Positions 17,064 through 27,494 of a stretch of 37,140 nucleotides of DNA are shown piece by piece. The notes under the pieces were generated by a model, which worked only from the letters and a program-made list of their open reading frames with translations, was not told the origin of the DNA and did no database searches. Source of the DNA: an uncultured Sphingorhabdus sp. Lineage in GTDB: Bacteria > Pseudomonadota > Alphaproteobacteria > Sphingomonadales > Sphingomonadaceae. The DNA lies in contig CALMYW010000116.1 in the NCBI GenBank assembly GCA_937873665.1, positions 1 through 37,140 on the forward strand, in the 5' to 3' direction. Position numbers and translations under genes: made by a program. The first letter of the stretch is position 1. Each line of letters begins with the position of its first letter.

Positions 17064-17969
17064 CTAAGACCGTCTGGCCGCTGCATTTTCAGGCGGCGCA
17101 GGAATTGCGCCGCGTTGCATCACGCACCAGCCAGCCAGATTATGCCCTTCCAGCGCCGCTTCAGCGAAGCTCGCACCACCCAGCCGGGCCGAGAGATAGC
17201 CGCCGTTAAAGGCGTCGCCAGCCCCGCTTGTATCGACGGGCGGGAGCACCTCTGGTGGCGGCAGGATGATGCCATCGGGCAGGCGGCATCCAGCAGCACC
17301 AAGCTTGACGATGGTTTCTGCGCAACCAAGACTGGCCCAATGCGCGGCGACCGCGTCTGCATCGCAGACGCCAGAGAGCATCGCCTCATCCTCCAGCGTG
17401 GGCAGGCCGATGTCCGCGCACGCAATGGCGGCATCGCGTGCTGCGCAGGCGTCTGCTGCACGCTCCCAGAGGCGCGGACGGTAATTGCCGTCAAACGCCA
17501 CCTTGCCGCCATTGGCGCGAACTTTGGCAGCGAGCGCGAAGAGTTGCTCGCGCGCGTCATCAGGCAGAATCGCCAGCGTGATGAGCGAGAAACCAAGCAG
17601 ATCGGCCTGTGTGGCCTTGTCCAGCGCTTCCTCAATCCCCGCACAGGCGAACAGTCCCCGCGCCGCGCTTTCCCCCCGCCAATAGGTGAAGCTGCGTTCG
17701 CCCGCCTCATCGTTGGTGATCGCGTAGAGGCCGGGATTGCGTGCGGAATCGGTCAGAACCAGCGTAGTATCCAGCCCTTCGGCTGTCCATTGGCGTTTCA
17801 GGTCATCGCTGAACGGATCGCTGCCCAGCGCCGTCAGATAGGCCGTGTCGACGCCAGCGCGCGCCAGATGGATCGCGGTGTTGAGCGTATCGCCGCCATA
17901 GCCGAGCCGCCAGCCAGAGCTGTCTTGCGACAGTTCCAGCATGGCTTCTCCGATCAAGACGGCGCGCAT
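17064..17969 (-). CDS. kdgK: 2-keto-3-deoxygluconate kinase
   Basis: It phosphorylates 2-keto-3-deoxy-D-gluconate to KDPG with ATP in the cytoplasm, the last step of the glucuronate branch encoded here. The 301-residue PfkB-family (ribokinase-like) protein has the N-terminal substrate motif GYGGDTLNTAIHLAR (23-37), Y96-W-R-G-E-S-A-A-R typical of KDG kinases, and the C-terminal signature DTSGAGDAFNGG with catalytic base D252. It lies only 3 bp after the GH79 gene and follows manD in the operon. The product needs KDPG aldolase (Eda), which is not encoded in the window. Confidence 0.92.
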   Translation of the reverse strand: MRAVLIGEAMLELSQDSSGWRLGYGGDTLNTAIHLARAGVDTAYLTALGSDPFSDDLKRQWTAEGLDTTLVLTDSARNPGLYAITNDEAGERSFTYWRGESAARGLFACAGIEEALDKATQADLLGFSLITLAILPDDAREQLFALAAKVRANGGKVAFDGNYRPRLWERAADACAARDAAIACADIGLPTLEDEAMLSGVCDADAVAAHWASLGCAETIVKLGAAGCRLPDGIILPPPEVLPPVDTSGAGDAFNGGYLSARLGGASFAEAALEGHNLAGWCVMQRGAIPAPPENAAARRS

Positions 17970-17972
17970 GGC

Positions 17973-19502
17973 TTAGTTGCAGGCCGCGTTGTTCGCATCC
18001 GTCACAGCGACAAAGGCAATCGATGTTGCGGGAACAGACAGAGTGCCTTTGACCGGAGCACCATCAAGGCCGTCAATCTCACCCTCTTCATCAATGCTGG
18101 GCTGTGTGCCATTGACCTTGACCGCTTTGCTATCGAGCGGTGCGCCAGTCATCACCCAGGCGCTGGCCTTATCACCCACCGCAAGCGATTGCGCTGCTGT
18201 GCCTGTGTTGATGGCAAGCAGGCCGATGCCGCCCTTGCTGCCCTTAAGGCAGTGCGCATAAAGCCGCAGCTCTGGCGCGGGCGATTTGGGAGAGGCAAGC
18301 ACCGTCTGCCCCATCGTGCGCGCCCACAACACGGCGGCCCAGTAATTCGGGCGCGGCGTCATCGTGTCACGCTCGATCAGTGCATAATCAGATGTGGCGA
18401 GCGTGTTGTGCAACACCACCTGCACGCCCTTTTGCGCGAGAATGCCGTTCTGGTTGAGGTAGCGGAAACTGTCGAGGAAGGTTGAAGCCCAGGGCGAGCC
18501 CCCACAGGCTGCTTGTGCGGTTTCGGTGTTCCAGAGCGGCTTGCCCTTTTCAAACTTGTCGCGCAGCGCTGCATAAAAATCGAAATCGAGCAGAGTGCGA
18601 TCAAGCCAGCTAGGCTTCAGCGCATCCTCCTTGATCGCCGTTCCCATGCCAAAGGCGGTACAGCGCTGCGACACCGAGCCGTAAAAATGATAGCTGACGG
18701 CATCAAGGCTGCCGGGATTGCCCGCCATCATGCTTTCGCTGCTGACATGGCCAACAAGGAAAGGATTATTGGCAGCGGCATGCGCATCGGTGAACAAGCT
18801 GCCTTCTCCTGCACCACCCGGCCCCAGAATCTTCATCTCAGGCAGGGTCTTCTTCGCCCAGTCGCGGAAGGTGCGGAACTCGGCGGCATAGTTTTTGGCA
18901 CCATAGCCTTTGGGCATGCCAAGCGCCGCAGCCGGGATATTGGGCTCGTTGAAGAATTCGGCGGCATAAATGGTGCCGCCTTCCGCCTTGGTCAGTTCTG
19001 CAACGCGCTGCGCCTGATCGGTTTTCCAGACACCATCAGGGCCGCGCGTGCCACCGCTTACGGCAAAGCTGGTGACAATCGGGGCGTCAGCCGCCTTGGA
19101 AAAGGCAATCACATTCTTCCACTGCTGGCGGGTCAGCACCTGCTTATACCCTTCGGGCGGGGCGGTGATGTTTTCGCCTTCAGCGGGAAGATAGGTGTTG
19201 TTGGACCAGGTGCCGCTGACGCGCATCAGCGCCGGGCCGAGATGCTTTGCAATGGCGATAAGCCGCGGATCGGTGAGGTCGAGCGGCGCGCGCTCACGAT
19301 AAACCTCTCCCTTGGGGCCGCCATAAGGGGCCCAGAAGCGGCCGCCGGTGACTTCGACCATCTCTACATTATAGCCCTGAAACCGCTCATCCACCGTGCC
19401 GAGCTTTTCAAGGGCAGTCAGGCCAAGGCCGTCGCTGGGTTGGGTCGCCGCGCAGGCAGACAGCGCCAACAGGCTGGAAGCAGCCAGTGTGAAGCGTTTC
19501 AT
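17973..19502 (-). CDS. GH79-like beta-glucuronidase lipoprotein
   Basis: It probably removes terminal glucuronic acid (or 4-O-methyl-glucuronic acid) from a glycan or glycoside outside the inner membrane. The 509-residue protein has a lipobox LSAC17, then a clan GH-A barrel with acid/base E186 in FFNEPN and likely nucleophile E327 in LWNTETA, followed by a C-terminal beta domain (about 410-509). The pattern GYNVEMVEVTGG and RVSGTWSNNTY resembles heparanase/beta-glucuronidase family 79. AAGGAGAG lies upstream of tandem ATGs at 19505 and 19502; the second has better spacing. The frame continues upstream to 19871 but overlaps manD and is not used. It sits 22 bp after manD and 3 bp before kdgK. 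Confidence 0.82.
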   Translation of the reverse strand: MKRFTLAASSLLALSACAATQPSDGLGLTALEKLGTVDERFQGYNVEMVEVTGGRFWAPYGGPKGEVYRERAPLDLTDPRLIAIAKHLGPALMRVSGTWSNNTYLPAEGENITAPPEGYKQVLTRQQWKNVIAFSKAADAPIVTSFAVSGGTRGPDGVWKTDQAQRVAELTKAEGGTIYAAEFFNEPNIPAAALGMPKGYGAKNYAAEFRTFRDWAKKTLPEMKILGPGGAGEGSLFTDAHAAANNPFLVGHVSSESMMAGNPGSLDAVSYHFYGSVSQRCTAFGMGTAIKEDALKPSWLDRTLLDFDFYAALRDKFEKGKPLWNTETAQAACGGSPWASTFLDSFRYLNQNGILAQKGVQVVLHNTLATSDYALIERDTMTPRPNYWAAVLWARTMGQTVLASPKSPAPELRLYAHCLKGSKGGIGLLAINTGTAAQSLAVGDKASAWVMTGAPLDSKAVKVNGTQPSIDEEGEIDGLDGAPVKGTLSVPATSIAFVAVTDANNAACN

Positions 19503-19524
19503 CATCTCTCTCCTTTTGGCTGGT

Positions 19525-20733
19525 TTACCAGCTCCACATCGTGCCATCTTCCAGCCGGGCGACTGGCAAATATGCGGGTTTATATGGGTATTTCGCGGCC
19601 AGATTCTCATCGATATCGACGCCATGGCCGGGCGTATCGCCCACGAACAATTCGCCTTCTTCAAAACGGTAATCATGCGGGAAGACGGCGTCCGTCTCTT
19701 CGGTGTGGCGCATATATTCCTGAATGCCGAAATTGGGCACCCAGGTGTCGAAATGCAGCGCTGTGCCCATGGTGACTGGTGAAAGATCAGTCGCGCCGTG
19801 GCAGCCGGTGCGGATCTGGTAGAGCGCTGCAAAATCGGCGATCCGACGCAGATGCGTGATCCCGCCCGCACCTACGATGGTAGCACGGATATAATCGATC
19901 AGCTGGTTCTGGATCAAATCCTTGGCATCCCAGATCGTGTTGAAAATCTCACCCACGGCCAGCGGCGTCACCGTGTGCTGGCGCACCAGCTTAAAGGCTT
20001 CCTGATTTTCAGCCGGGGTGCAATCCTCCAGCCAGAAGAGCTGAAAGGGTTCCAGCATCTTGCCGAGATTGGCGGCTTCCTGCGGCGTATAGCGGTGGTG
20101 GCCATCGTGCAGCAGATGATGATCGAAGCCGTAGGTATCGCGCAGCTTTTCAAACAGCTTGGGCACAGTGTTGAGCGCCTTGCGCGTGTCCCATCCCGTG
20201 ACCGAAGGGAGTGCGGCGTCTGCGGGTTCATAAAACAGCTTGCCGCGCCCCACACCATAGGCATCTTTCACGCCGGGAATACCGGTTTGCGCACGGATCG
20301 CCTTATACCCCATGTCGATATAATGGCCGACAGCCTCCACCGTCTCGCCAATGTCACCACCATTGGCATGACCATAAACCATCACGCCATCGCGGCTGCG
20401 GCCGCCCAGCAGATCATAAAGCGGCATGCCCGCCATCTTGGCCTTGATGTCCCACAGCGCGACATCGACGGCAGCAATCGCGCGCATCGTCACCGGGCCG
20501 CGCCGCCAGTAAGCCCCCTTGTACAGATATTGCCAAATATCCTCGATCCGGCGCGGGTCCATGCCCATTAGGCAGGGGATCACATGATCTTCCAGATAGG
20601 AGACGACAGACAGCTCTCGACCGTTCAGAGTCGCATCGCCAATGCCATAGACGCCCTGATCGGTCTCGATCTTCAAGGTCACAAAATTGCGCCCCGGACA
20701 GGTGACAATAACGCGTGCGGCAGTGATCTTCAT
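19525..20733 (-). CDS. manD: D-mannonate dehydratase, ManD type (enolase superfamily)
   Basis: It dehydrates D-mannonate to 2-keto-3-deoxygluconate. At 402 residues it has the length of characterised ManD, and every catalytic residue known from the Novosphingobium enzyme occurs at the same number: R147, Y159, D210, H212, E236, E262, R283, H312 and E339. D210, E236 and E262 bind magnesium. This places it with the efficient mannonate-specific subgroup rather than with promiscuous RspA-like relatives. It is the first gene of a five-gene minus-strand operon and is transcribed away from gntR across a dyad-rich 99-bp gap. It replaces UxuA, the unrelated mannonate dehydratase of enteric bacteria. 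Confidence 0.95.
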   Translation of the reverse strand: MKITAARVIVTCPGRNFVTLKIETDQGVYGIGDATLNGRELSVVSYLEDHVIPCLMGMDPRRIEDIWQYLYKGAYWRRGPVTMRAIAAVDVALWDIKAKMAGMPLYDLLGGRSRDGVMVYGHANGGDIGETVEAVGHYIDMGYKAIRAQTGIPGVKDAYGVGRGKLFYEPADAALPSVTGWDTRKALNTVPKLFEKLRDTYGFDHHLLHDGHHRYTPQEAANLGKMLEPFQLFWLEDCTPAENQEAFKLVRQHTVTPLAVGEIFNTIWDAKDLIQNQLIDYIRATIVGAGGITHLRRIADFAALYQIRTGCHGATDLSPVTMGTALHFDTWVPNFGIQEYMRHTEETDAVFPHDYRFEEGELFVGDTPGHGVDIDENLAAKYPYKPAYLPVARLEDGTMWSW

Positions 20734-20778
20734 GGCGCTTTCGATTCCTTTGACCTTACGCTATGTGACAAAAATACG

Positions 20779-20806
20779 CTTGACCAAAATATTTTGGACT
20801 GTCAAG
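20779..20806. promoter_or_regulatory. Nested dyad operator between manD and gntR
   Basis: A perfect 14-bp palindrome CCAAAATATTTTGG (20784-20797) sits inside an outer inverted repeat CTTGAC (20779-20784) and GTCAAG (20801-20806), in the middle of the divergent 99-bp gap. It is a strong candidate binding site for the GntR regulator, which would control both operons and itself. TATGAT (20807-20812) next to it could be a -10 box for gntR, so binding would block transcription. Confidence 0.65.
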
Positions 20807-20832
20807 TATGATGATATTGGTAAGGCCACTAA

Positions 20833-21576
20833 ATGACGATCCAGGACAGACTCTATCAGGAAATCGCACGCAAGCTCATCGACGCGCTGGCGACGGGCGC
20901 GTTCAAGGTGGGCGACCGCCTGCCTGCCGAGCGCGAGCTTTCTGCCGAATATGATGTCAGCCGCCCGACCATCCGCGAGGCGATGATCGCGCTCGAAGTA
21001 CAGGGACTGGTCGAAGTGCGTGTTGGCTCGGGCGCCTATGTCCGCCGCCTGCCCGGCAAGGAGGATAACCCGGGTTTCAATGTGACGGCCTTTGAGCTGA
21101 CAGAGGCGCGCTTGCTGTTCGAAAGCGAAGCTGCTGCCCTTGCCGCAACGCAGATCACGGACGAGGAATTGGCCGAACTCGCCCAGCGCGTGAAGGACAT
21201 CGCACTGGAAAACCAGACCGAGGGCGGCACCGAAGAGGCCGACCGCCAATTCCATCTCGCTATTGCGCAAGCGACGCGCAACACCGCCGTCTATCAGGCG
21301 ATTGAAGAGCTGTGGAAATTGCGCCGCTCCTCGCCCGAAAGTGCGCTGCTCCACGCCAAGGCGCGTTTTGCCAACATCAAGCCCGTGGTTGACGAGCATA
21401 GCGCCATCCTGGAGGCGCTGCGCAACCGCGATCCCAAGGCCGCGCGGAGCGCCATGCGCACGCATTTGTCATCCGTGCTCGACAGCCTGTTGTTCGCCAC
21501 GGAGGAAAAGGCCATCGAAGAAGCACGCCGGGCCGTCGCAGCCAAGCGCGACCGCTACAACCGGGTGTCCAGCTGA
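20833..21576 (+). CDS. GntR-family (FadR subfamily) regulator of the glucuronate operons
   Basis: This 247-residue DNA-binding repressor has an N-terminal winged helix (about 5-72: GDRLPAERELSAEYDVSRPTI, then VRVGSGAYV) and a C-terminal all-helical FCD ligand domain (about 90-230, with RQFHLAIAQAT contributing a metal or ligand histidine). The UxuR, ExuR and LgoR regulators of hexuronate genes belong to this subfamily, and its position at the head of uxaC-uxuB, divergent from manD, supports the same job. The inducer is probably glucuronate, fructuronate or mannonate. TAAGG lies about 8 bases before the ATG. The uxaC gene begins 2 bp after its stop. Confidence 0.9.
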   Translation: MTIQDRLYQEIARKLIDALATGAFKVGDRLPAERELSAEYDVSRPTIREAMIALEVQGLVEVRVGSGAYVRRLPGKEDNPGFNVTAFELTEARLLFESEAAALAATQITDEELAELAQRVKDIALENQTEGGTEEADRQFHLAIAQATRNTAVYQAIEELWKLRRSSPESALLHAKARFANIKPVVDEHSAILEALRNRDPKAARSAMRTHLSSVLDSLLFATEEKAIEEARRAVAAKRDRYNRVSS

Positions 21577-21578
21577 CT

Positions 21579-22972
<1,394 letters not shown>

Positions 22973-22976
<4 letters not shown>

Positions 22977-24349
22977 GGCTGTCCGCCGCTCAACTCGAAG
23001 CGCTTCCCGCCAACATCGCACGGCCCGGATATGATCGCGACGCGCGCGGCATCGGCATTGTCCATTTCGGCATTGGCGCATTTCACCGCGCACATATGGC
23101 GGCCTATACCGATAATGCGATGGCGGCGGGCGCAGGTGATTGGCGGATATTGGGCGTATCCTTGCGCTCTCCCGCCGTGCGCGATCAGATGCGCGTGCAG
23201 GACGGGTTCTACACGCTGGTTGAACGCAGCGCGGGAGGCAGCAAGGCGCGGATCATTGGGGCGGTGACCGATGTGCTGGTAGCCTCTGAAGAGCGAGAGC
23301 GGCTTAACGCCGCGCTTGCCGCGCCGACTACCCACATCGCCAGCTTCACCATTACCGAGAAGGGCTATTGCCGCGCGCCTGATGGTTCGCTCGATCTGGC
23401 GCTCGCCGATGACCATTCGGCTTTCAGCTATCTCGCCGAGGCTTTTGCGCGGCGTAAGGCTGCGGCTCTGCCTGGGCTGACCCTGCTCAGCTGCGACAAT
23501 CTCGCGGGGAATGGCGCGCAGTTGAAGCGACTGATCGGTGACTATCTGGCCGCGCGTGCCCCAGCGCTGGTTGACTGGTTCGAGGGCCAATGCACCTGCC
23601 CCTCCACCATGGTGGACCGCATCGTGCCCGCTACGACCGATGCAGACCGCGCTGACATCGAAAGCCTGATCGGGTTGCGTGATGAAGCCGCAGTCGTCAC
23701 CGAACCGTTCAGCCAATGGGTGATCGAAGACAATTTCTTCGGGCCGCGCCCGGCATGGGAACTGCATGGCGCGCAGATCACGTCCGATGTCCATGCCTAT
23801 GAAACCGCCAAGCTGCGGATGCTCAACGGTGCGCATTCGGCGCTTGCCTATCTGGGGCTGAAGCGTGGTCATCACTATGTGCATCAGGCGATTGCCGATC
23901 CCGCGCTTGCGCCGTTGATTGGTCAGCTCATGCGTGAGGAAGCGGCGGCCAGCCTGACGCCTGCACCGGGGCAAGACCTGAACGCCTATGCCGACGCGCT
24001 GATCGAGCGGTTCAACAACCCCGCGCTCAACCACCGGCTCGCCCAGATTGCGATGGATGGCAGCCAGAAAATCCCGCAACGCTGGCTGGAGACGCTCGCC
24101 TTTCATCAGGCGCATGGTCGGCAATGCCCGGCGATCCTGTCTTCCCTTGCGGCATGGCTTGGCCATATCCGGGGAGACAATGGCGCGGTCGATGACCCGC
24201 TTGCGCGTGCCTTGAAGGCTGTTTGGGATCAGGCAGGAGCGGACGGCATCGTGCCTGCCCTGTTCGGCCCCGCCACGCTGATGGCGAGCGGCTGGCACCC
24301 CTCAGACGCAGAGGCCGCTTTTATCCGCGCAGCCATTTGCGCCAATTAA
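22973..24349 (+). CDS. uxuB: D-fructuronate (mannonate) oxidoreductase
   Basis: It reduces D-fructuronate to D-mannonate with NADH. The 458-residue polyol/mannitol dehydrogenase-family protein has the nucleotide-binding region IGIVHFGIGAFHRAHMAAY (about 27-45) and the long-chain polyol dehydrogenase catalytic set in ETAKLRMLNGAHSALAYLG (lysine, asparagine, histidine). The reading frame starts with GTG overlapping the uxaC stop, a sign of tight coupling. Mannitol or altronate activity cannot be excluded from sequence alone, but the neighbours uxaC and manD make fructuronate the obvious substrate. GH3 follows 26 bp later. Confidence 0.9.
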
Positions 24350-24375
24350 CCCAGATTGATCGACGGAGAGAGATT

Positions 24376-26922
24376 ATGGCATTTGCACCCATTTTGAAGC
24401 GCGCATTGGCGTCTTGCAGCCTGACTGCGCTTGCGCTGGCACCCCAAGCCGTTCTGGCACAAGCGCAGGGCACGAATGCCTGGATGGCAGACACAATGAT
24501 CACCGAACAGGCCGCCGCACCTGATGATGCCGGGCGAGAGGCGGTCGCCAATCGCCGGGCCAGGCTGTTGCTGTCCGCCATGACGCTGGAGCAGAAGCTT
24601 CAGCAACTCACCGGGGCCAAGCCCGAAATCCTGCCCGAATTGCCGCAATGCTATGGCGCGCGGCATGTCAGCGGGATTGCCGCGCTCAATATCCCTACAT
24701 TCCGCATCACCAACGGCCCGGTGGGGCTTGGCCAGAATGATTGCGTTTCAGCCGAGGTGGCGAAGAGCACCGATGTCGCTCCGGGTCTGGGCGTTCCAAT
24801 CGCCGCCTATACGCACCCCAGTTCGGCAAAGGCGACGGCGCTGCCTTCTGCCATCGGGGCTGCTGCCTCGTTCGATCCCGAAGTTGCGGCGATGTATGGC
24901 GAGGTGATTGCCACCGAGATGCACAATCTGGGGCTGCATGTGTTTGAAGCACCGGGCGTTAACCTCGCCCGCCTGCCGATCCTGGGGCGCAATTTCGAAT
25001 ATTTTGGCGAAGATCCCTATCTCAGCGGGGTGATGGCGGTTGCGGAAACCAAAGCCATTCAGGCGCGAGGGCTGATCGCCATGCCCAAGCATTACGCGGC
25101 GAATGAGCAGGAAACCAACCGCATGAAGATCCAAACGAGTGTGGATCGTCAGACGTTGCGCGAACTCTATCTGCTGCCGTTTGAAATGGCCGTGAAGGAC
25201 GGCAAGGCCGCATCGGTGATGTGCGCGTATAACTACGTCAACGGCCAGTCCTCATGCGAAAGCCGCGAATTGCTGACCGATACACTGCGCAGTGATTGGG
25301 GCTTTACCGGCTATGTCCAATCAGACTTTTTCGCGATGAAGAGCACGGTCGCCACGCTGGCCAATGGCATGGACCATGAAATGCCGCTCCCGATGCATTG
25401 GGCTCCGGCCAAAATCAACGCCGCGCTGGCGAGCAATGCCCTGAACGTGGATCAGATCAATACCGCGCTCGAACGCCGCTATACACAGGCCTTCAAGGCC
25501 GGGATTTTTGATCGTAAGCTCGTGCAGACGCCCATCGATTTTGCGGCAGGCGGCGTGAAGGCGCGGACAATCGGCACCCGCGCTGCGGTGCTACTCCAGA
25601 ATAATGGCGCGCTTCCCATTGCGCCGAGTGTCAACTCGGTTGTACTGATCGGCAAGGCCAGCCAGGTGTATGCGCAGCAGGCGGTCGCTGGTGGAGCCGT
25701 GCTGGGTGAACCCATGGGGGCAGGCGGCGGAAGCTCTGACGTGGTTCCGAACTATACCGTCAGCCCGATTCAGGGATTGCTCGATGCGTTGGGTTCGCTT
25801 GGCAACACAAAGGCGAGCGTCACGCTGATTCTGGTCGATGATGATAATCGCCGCGCAACCATTGATGGCCGGGTGGTGGATTTCGCCGATGCGGTGGCCG
25901 AGGCCGCCAAGGCGGACGCCGTCGTCATGATGGCCGGCACCATCGCTGAAGAAGGCGCTGATCGCGCAACCTTCACGGATGAAGATGGCAAGCAGCTGGC
26001 GAGCCCCGCTTCGGCAGGCAGTGGACTTGACTGGTATGCCGGTCGTTCGAACAAGATCGCCACCAATGGCAAGGCCAATAGGGTGCAAAACAGCGGCACA
26101 ACCACGATGATCGCGGCGCTGATGGCGGCGCGTTCGACCAGCGGAAAATCCATGGCCGCCAAATCGGCGCTGGTCCTGAAGGACAATGCGGGTGTTGCTC
26201 TGCCAGCGTCGCTCGTCGGCGCGAAAGGCCCTGCCATCCTCGAAGTCTGGTTCCCGGGTCAGGAGGATGGCAACATCGTGGCAGACCTGCTGTTTGGCAA
26301 AACCAATCCATCAGGCAAGCTGCCCGTGACCATTCCGTTCGAGGGCAAGGGCTTTCTCGACCAGATCGAAACCGCGCAATTCCCCGGTGCCATCTCGCAA
26401 GATGGCAAGGACCAGACGGTGACCTATAGCGAGCGCCTTGCCATCGGTTATCGCTGGTATGATGCCAATGCGGGTGGCACATGCGCAGTGAAAGCGCGTC
26501 GCAACACCTGCGTCGCCTTCCCCTTCGGTCATGGCCTTTCCTACTCGCGCTTTGCGGTCGCGCAGTCGAAGGTCACACGGGACGCAGCCAAAGGCGTCTG
26601 GAATGCAACCGCCCGCGTCACCAACACGGGCAAGCGTGCCGGTGCGGAAGTTGTGCAGCTCTATCTCTCGTTGCCCGAAAGCGCGAACGCGCTCGGTGCC
26701 AAGCAACCGCCGCGCCGTCTGGTCGGCTTTCAGCGCGTTGAACTCGCGCCGGGTGCTTCGGCCAATGTCAGCATCACGATTGATCCCAAAGCGAGCAACC
26801 ATCCGATGAGCGTGTGGGATGAAAAGGCCGGAAAATGGACGATCCCGCAAGGGACGATGACCGTCTGGCTGGGGCGTTCATCATCGCCTGCTGATCTGGT
26901 GAAGGCAGGGGAGCTTCGTTGA
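24376..26922 (+). CDS. Exported GH3 family beta-glycosidase
   Basis: This is an exo-acting beta-glycosidase (beta-glucosidase or beta-xylosidase type) in the periplasm. The 848-residue protein has a signal peptide (about 1-29, AVLAQA), the GH3 N-terminal barrel with GVNLARLPILGRNFEYFGEDPYLSG-like and MPKHYAANEQE motifs, nucleophile D317 in GYVQSDFF, the GH3 C-terminal domain, and a final fibronectin-III-like domain (about 720-820, RVTNTGKRAGAEVVQLYLS). GGAGAGAG precedes the ATG at 24376; the frame is open from 24223 but that part lies within uxuB. It is last in the gntR operon. It would trim glucose or xylose units once glucuronate and sulfate are removed. Confidence 0.92.
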   Translation: MAFAPILKRALASCSLTALALAPQAVLAQAQGTNAWMADTMITEQAAAPDDAGREAVANRRARLLLSAMTLEQKLQQLTGAKPEILPELPQCYGARHVSGIAALNIPTFRITNGPVGLGQNDCVSAEVAKSTDVAPGLGVPIAAYTHPSSAKATALPSAIGAAASFDPEVAAMYGEVIATEMHNLGLHVFEAPGVNLARLPILGRNFEYFGEDPYLSGVMAVAETKAIQARGLIAMPKHYAANEQETNRMKIQTSVDRQTLRELYLLPFEMAVKDGKAASVMCAYNYVNGQSSCESRELLTDTLRSDWGFTGYVQSDFFAMKSTVATLANGMDHEMPLPMHWAPAKINAALASNALNVDQINTALERRYTQAFKAGIFDRKLVQTPIDFAAGGVKARTIGTRAAVLLQNNGALPIAPSVNSVVLIGKASQVYAQQAVAGGAVLGEPMGAGGGSSDVVPNYTVSPIQGLLDALGSLGNTKASVTLILVDDDNRRATIDGRVVDFADAVAEAAKADAVVMMAGTIAEEGADRATFTDEDGKQLASPASAGSGLDWYAGRSNKIATNGKANRVQNSGTTTMIAALMAARSTSGKSMAAKSALVLKDNAGVALPASLVGAKGPAILEVWFPGQEDGNIVADLLFGKTNPSGKLPVTIPFEGKGFLDQIETAQFPGAISQDGKDQTVTYSERLAIGYRWYDANAGGTCAVKARRNTCVAFPFGHGLSYSRFAVAQSKVTRDAAKGVWNATARVTNTGKRAGAEVVQLYLSLPESANALGAKQPPRRLVGFQRVELAPGASANVSITIDPKASNHPMSVWDEKAGKWTIPQGTMTVWLGRSSSPADLVKAGELR

Positions 26923-27009
26923 CGAAATCCCGCGCCGTCGAGCCAGATCAGCGGTCCTCCTGCCAGCCACCTTCAGCACACCGATAATCTGTTCCTCATT
27001 ATAGCGCTC
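26923..27009 (-). pseudogene. Remnant of an IS3-family transposase OrfA
   Basis: Read on the minus strand from 27009, the translation is ERYNEEQIIGVLK, followed by VAGRRTADLARRRGIS. This matches the conserved N-terminus of IS3-family OrfA proteins (R-Y-x-E-E-Q-I-I-G-x-L-K-E-A-x-x-G-x-K-T-A-D-L-x-R-R-H-G-I-S), with a small deletion after LK. No start codon in frame and no downstream helix or OrfB are left, so it is a fragment. It abuts the GH3 stop codon and marks the edge of the glucuronide module. Confidence 0.7.
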
Positions 27010-27101
27010 GGTTCAGCTTCAAAGGTCGGCACCTTGCGGACCACGACCCCGCTCCCAGCCAACGTCCCCTTAGGACAAGATTTGGGAATTCGGCAGGACA
27101 T

Positions 27102-27123
27102 GTCGCGAATGTCGCTTTTCGCA
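27102..27123 (+). repeat. 22-bp dispersed intergenic repeat, copy 1
   Basis: It is identical to 36346-36367. In both places the minus-strand frame reads RKATFAT, a peptide often seen in spurious small ORFs of sphingomonad genomes, so this is probably a family of non-coding intergenic repeats. Flanking sequence diverges quickly. Confidence 0.65.
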
Positions 27124-27437
27124 GCAACGCGATCAAGGCCTCAAAACGCCCAACGTCTGAAAACGGCCAAAATGTCCAATTGAATGGGTTGAAAATGTGA
27201 CGGCTTGCAACGATGCCCCAATTCGAAGCTGCGACCGTCAACATGAACCGTCCCCTTCCATGGTTAATCCCTGCCCCTGACCGAACACAGATAGCTCAGC
27301 AACCCGCGCTCATGCGGCCCATGCGCAATGGCACTTTCAGAAAAACTCGCTTCTGTGCGACCACGGCACTCATCAGAACTCATGAGCAAAGTCCGAGCAG
27401 CTACAATCGTATCGAATTCCGCTATCGCACACCACTC

Positions 27438-27449
27438 CTACCTAGTAGT
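27438..27449 (+). promoter_or_regulatory. Candidate LuxR/LAL binding motif upstream of the regulator gene
   Basis: CTACCTAGTAGT here is the exact reverse complement of ACTACTAGGTAG at 30011-30022, upstream of the hydantoinase operon. It lies 45 bp before the regulator start codon. Two inverted copies in the only two upstream regions of this module suggest an operator for the regulator at 27495-29966. Confidence 0.55.
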
Positions 27450-27494
27450 ATAACGGAGATCAGGAACTTCAGAGTGTAAGGGTCGACCTAGCAA

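Larger units (their letters stand above)
27010..27494. other. Non-coding junction with dispersed repeat
   Basis: No gene is supported in this part of the 572-bp gap between the GH3 and LuxR genes. It holds a 22-bp sequence (27102-27123) that recurs exactly at 36346-36367, and the 12-bp motif at 27438-27449 discussed separately. Short open frames here (26999-27244 minus, 27213-27479 plus) look like chance frames across repeat sequence. Confidence 0.55.

Noticed and set aside
16959..19775. Two long plus-strand frames (508 and 420 codons) over kdgK and GH79
   Set aside because: They are antisense to genes with clear motifs, Shine-Dalgarno sites and operon spacing; their translations are low in family-like patterns.
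17973..19871. Extended GH79 frame with 123 extra residues
   Set aside because: The extension overlaps manD in another frame; the lipoprotein signal and Shine-Dalgarno place the start at 19502.
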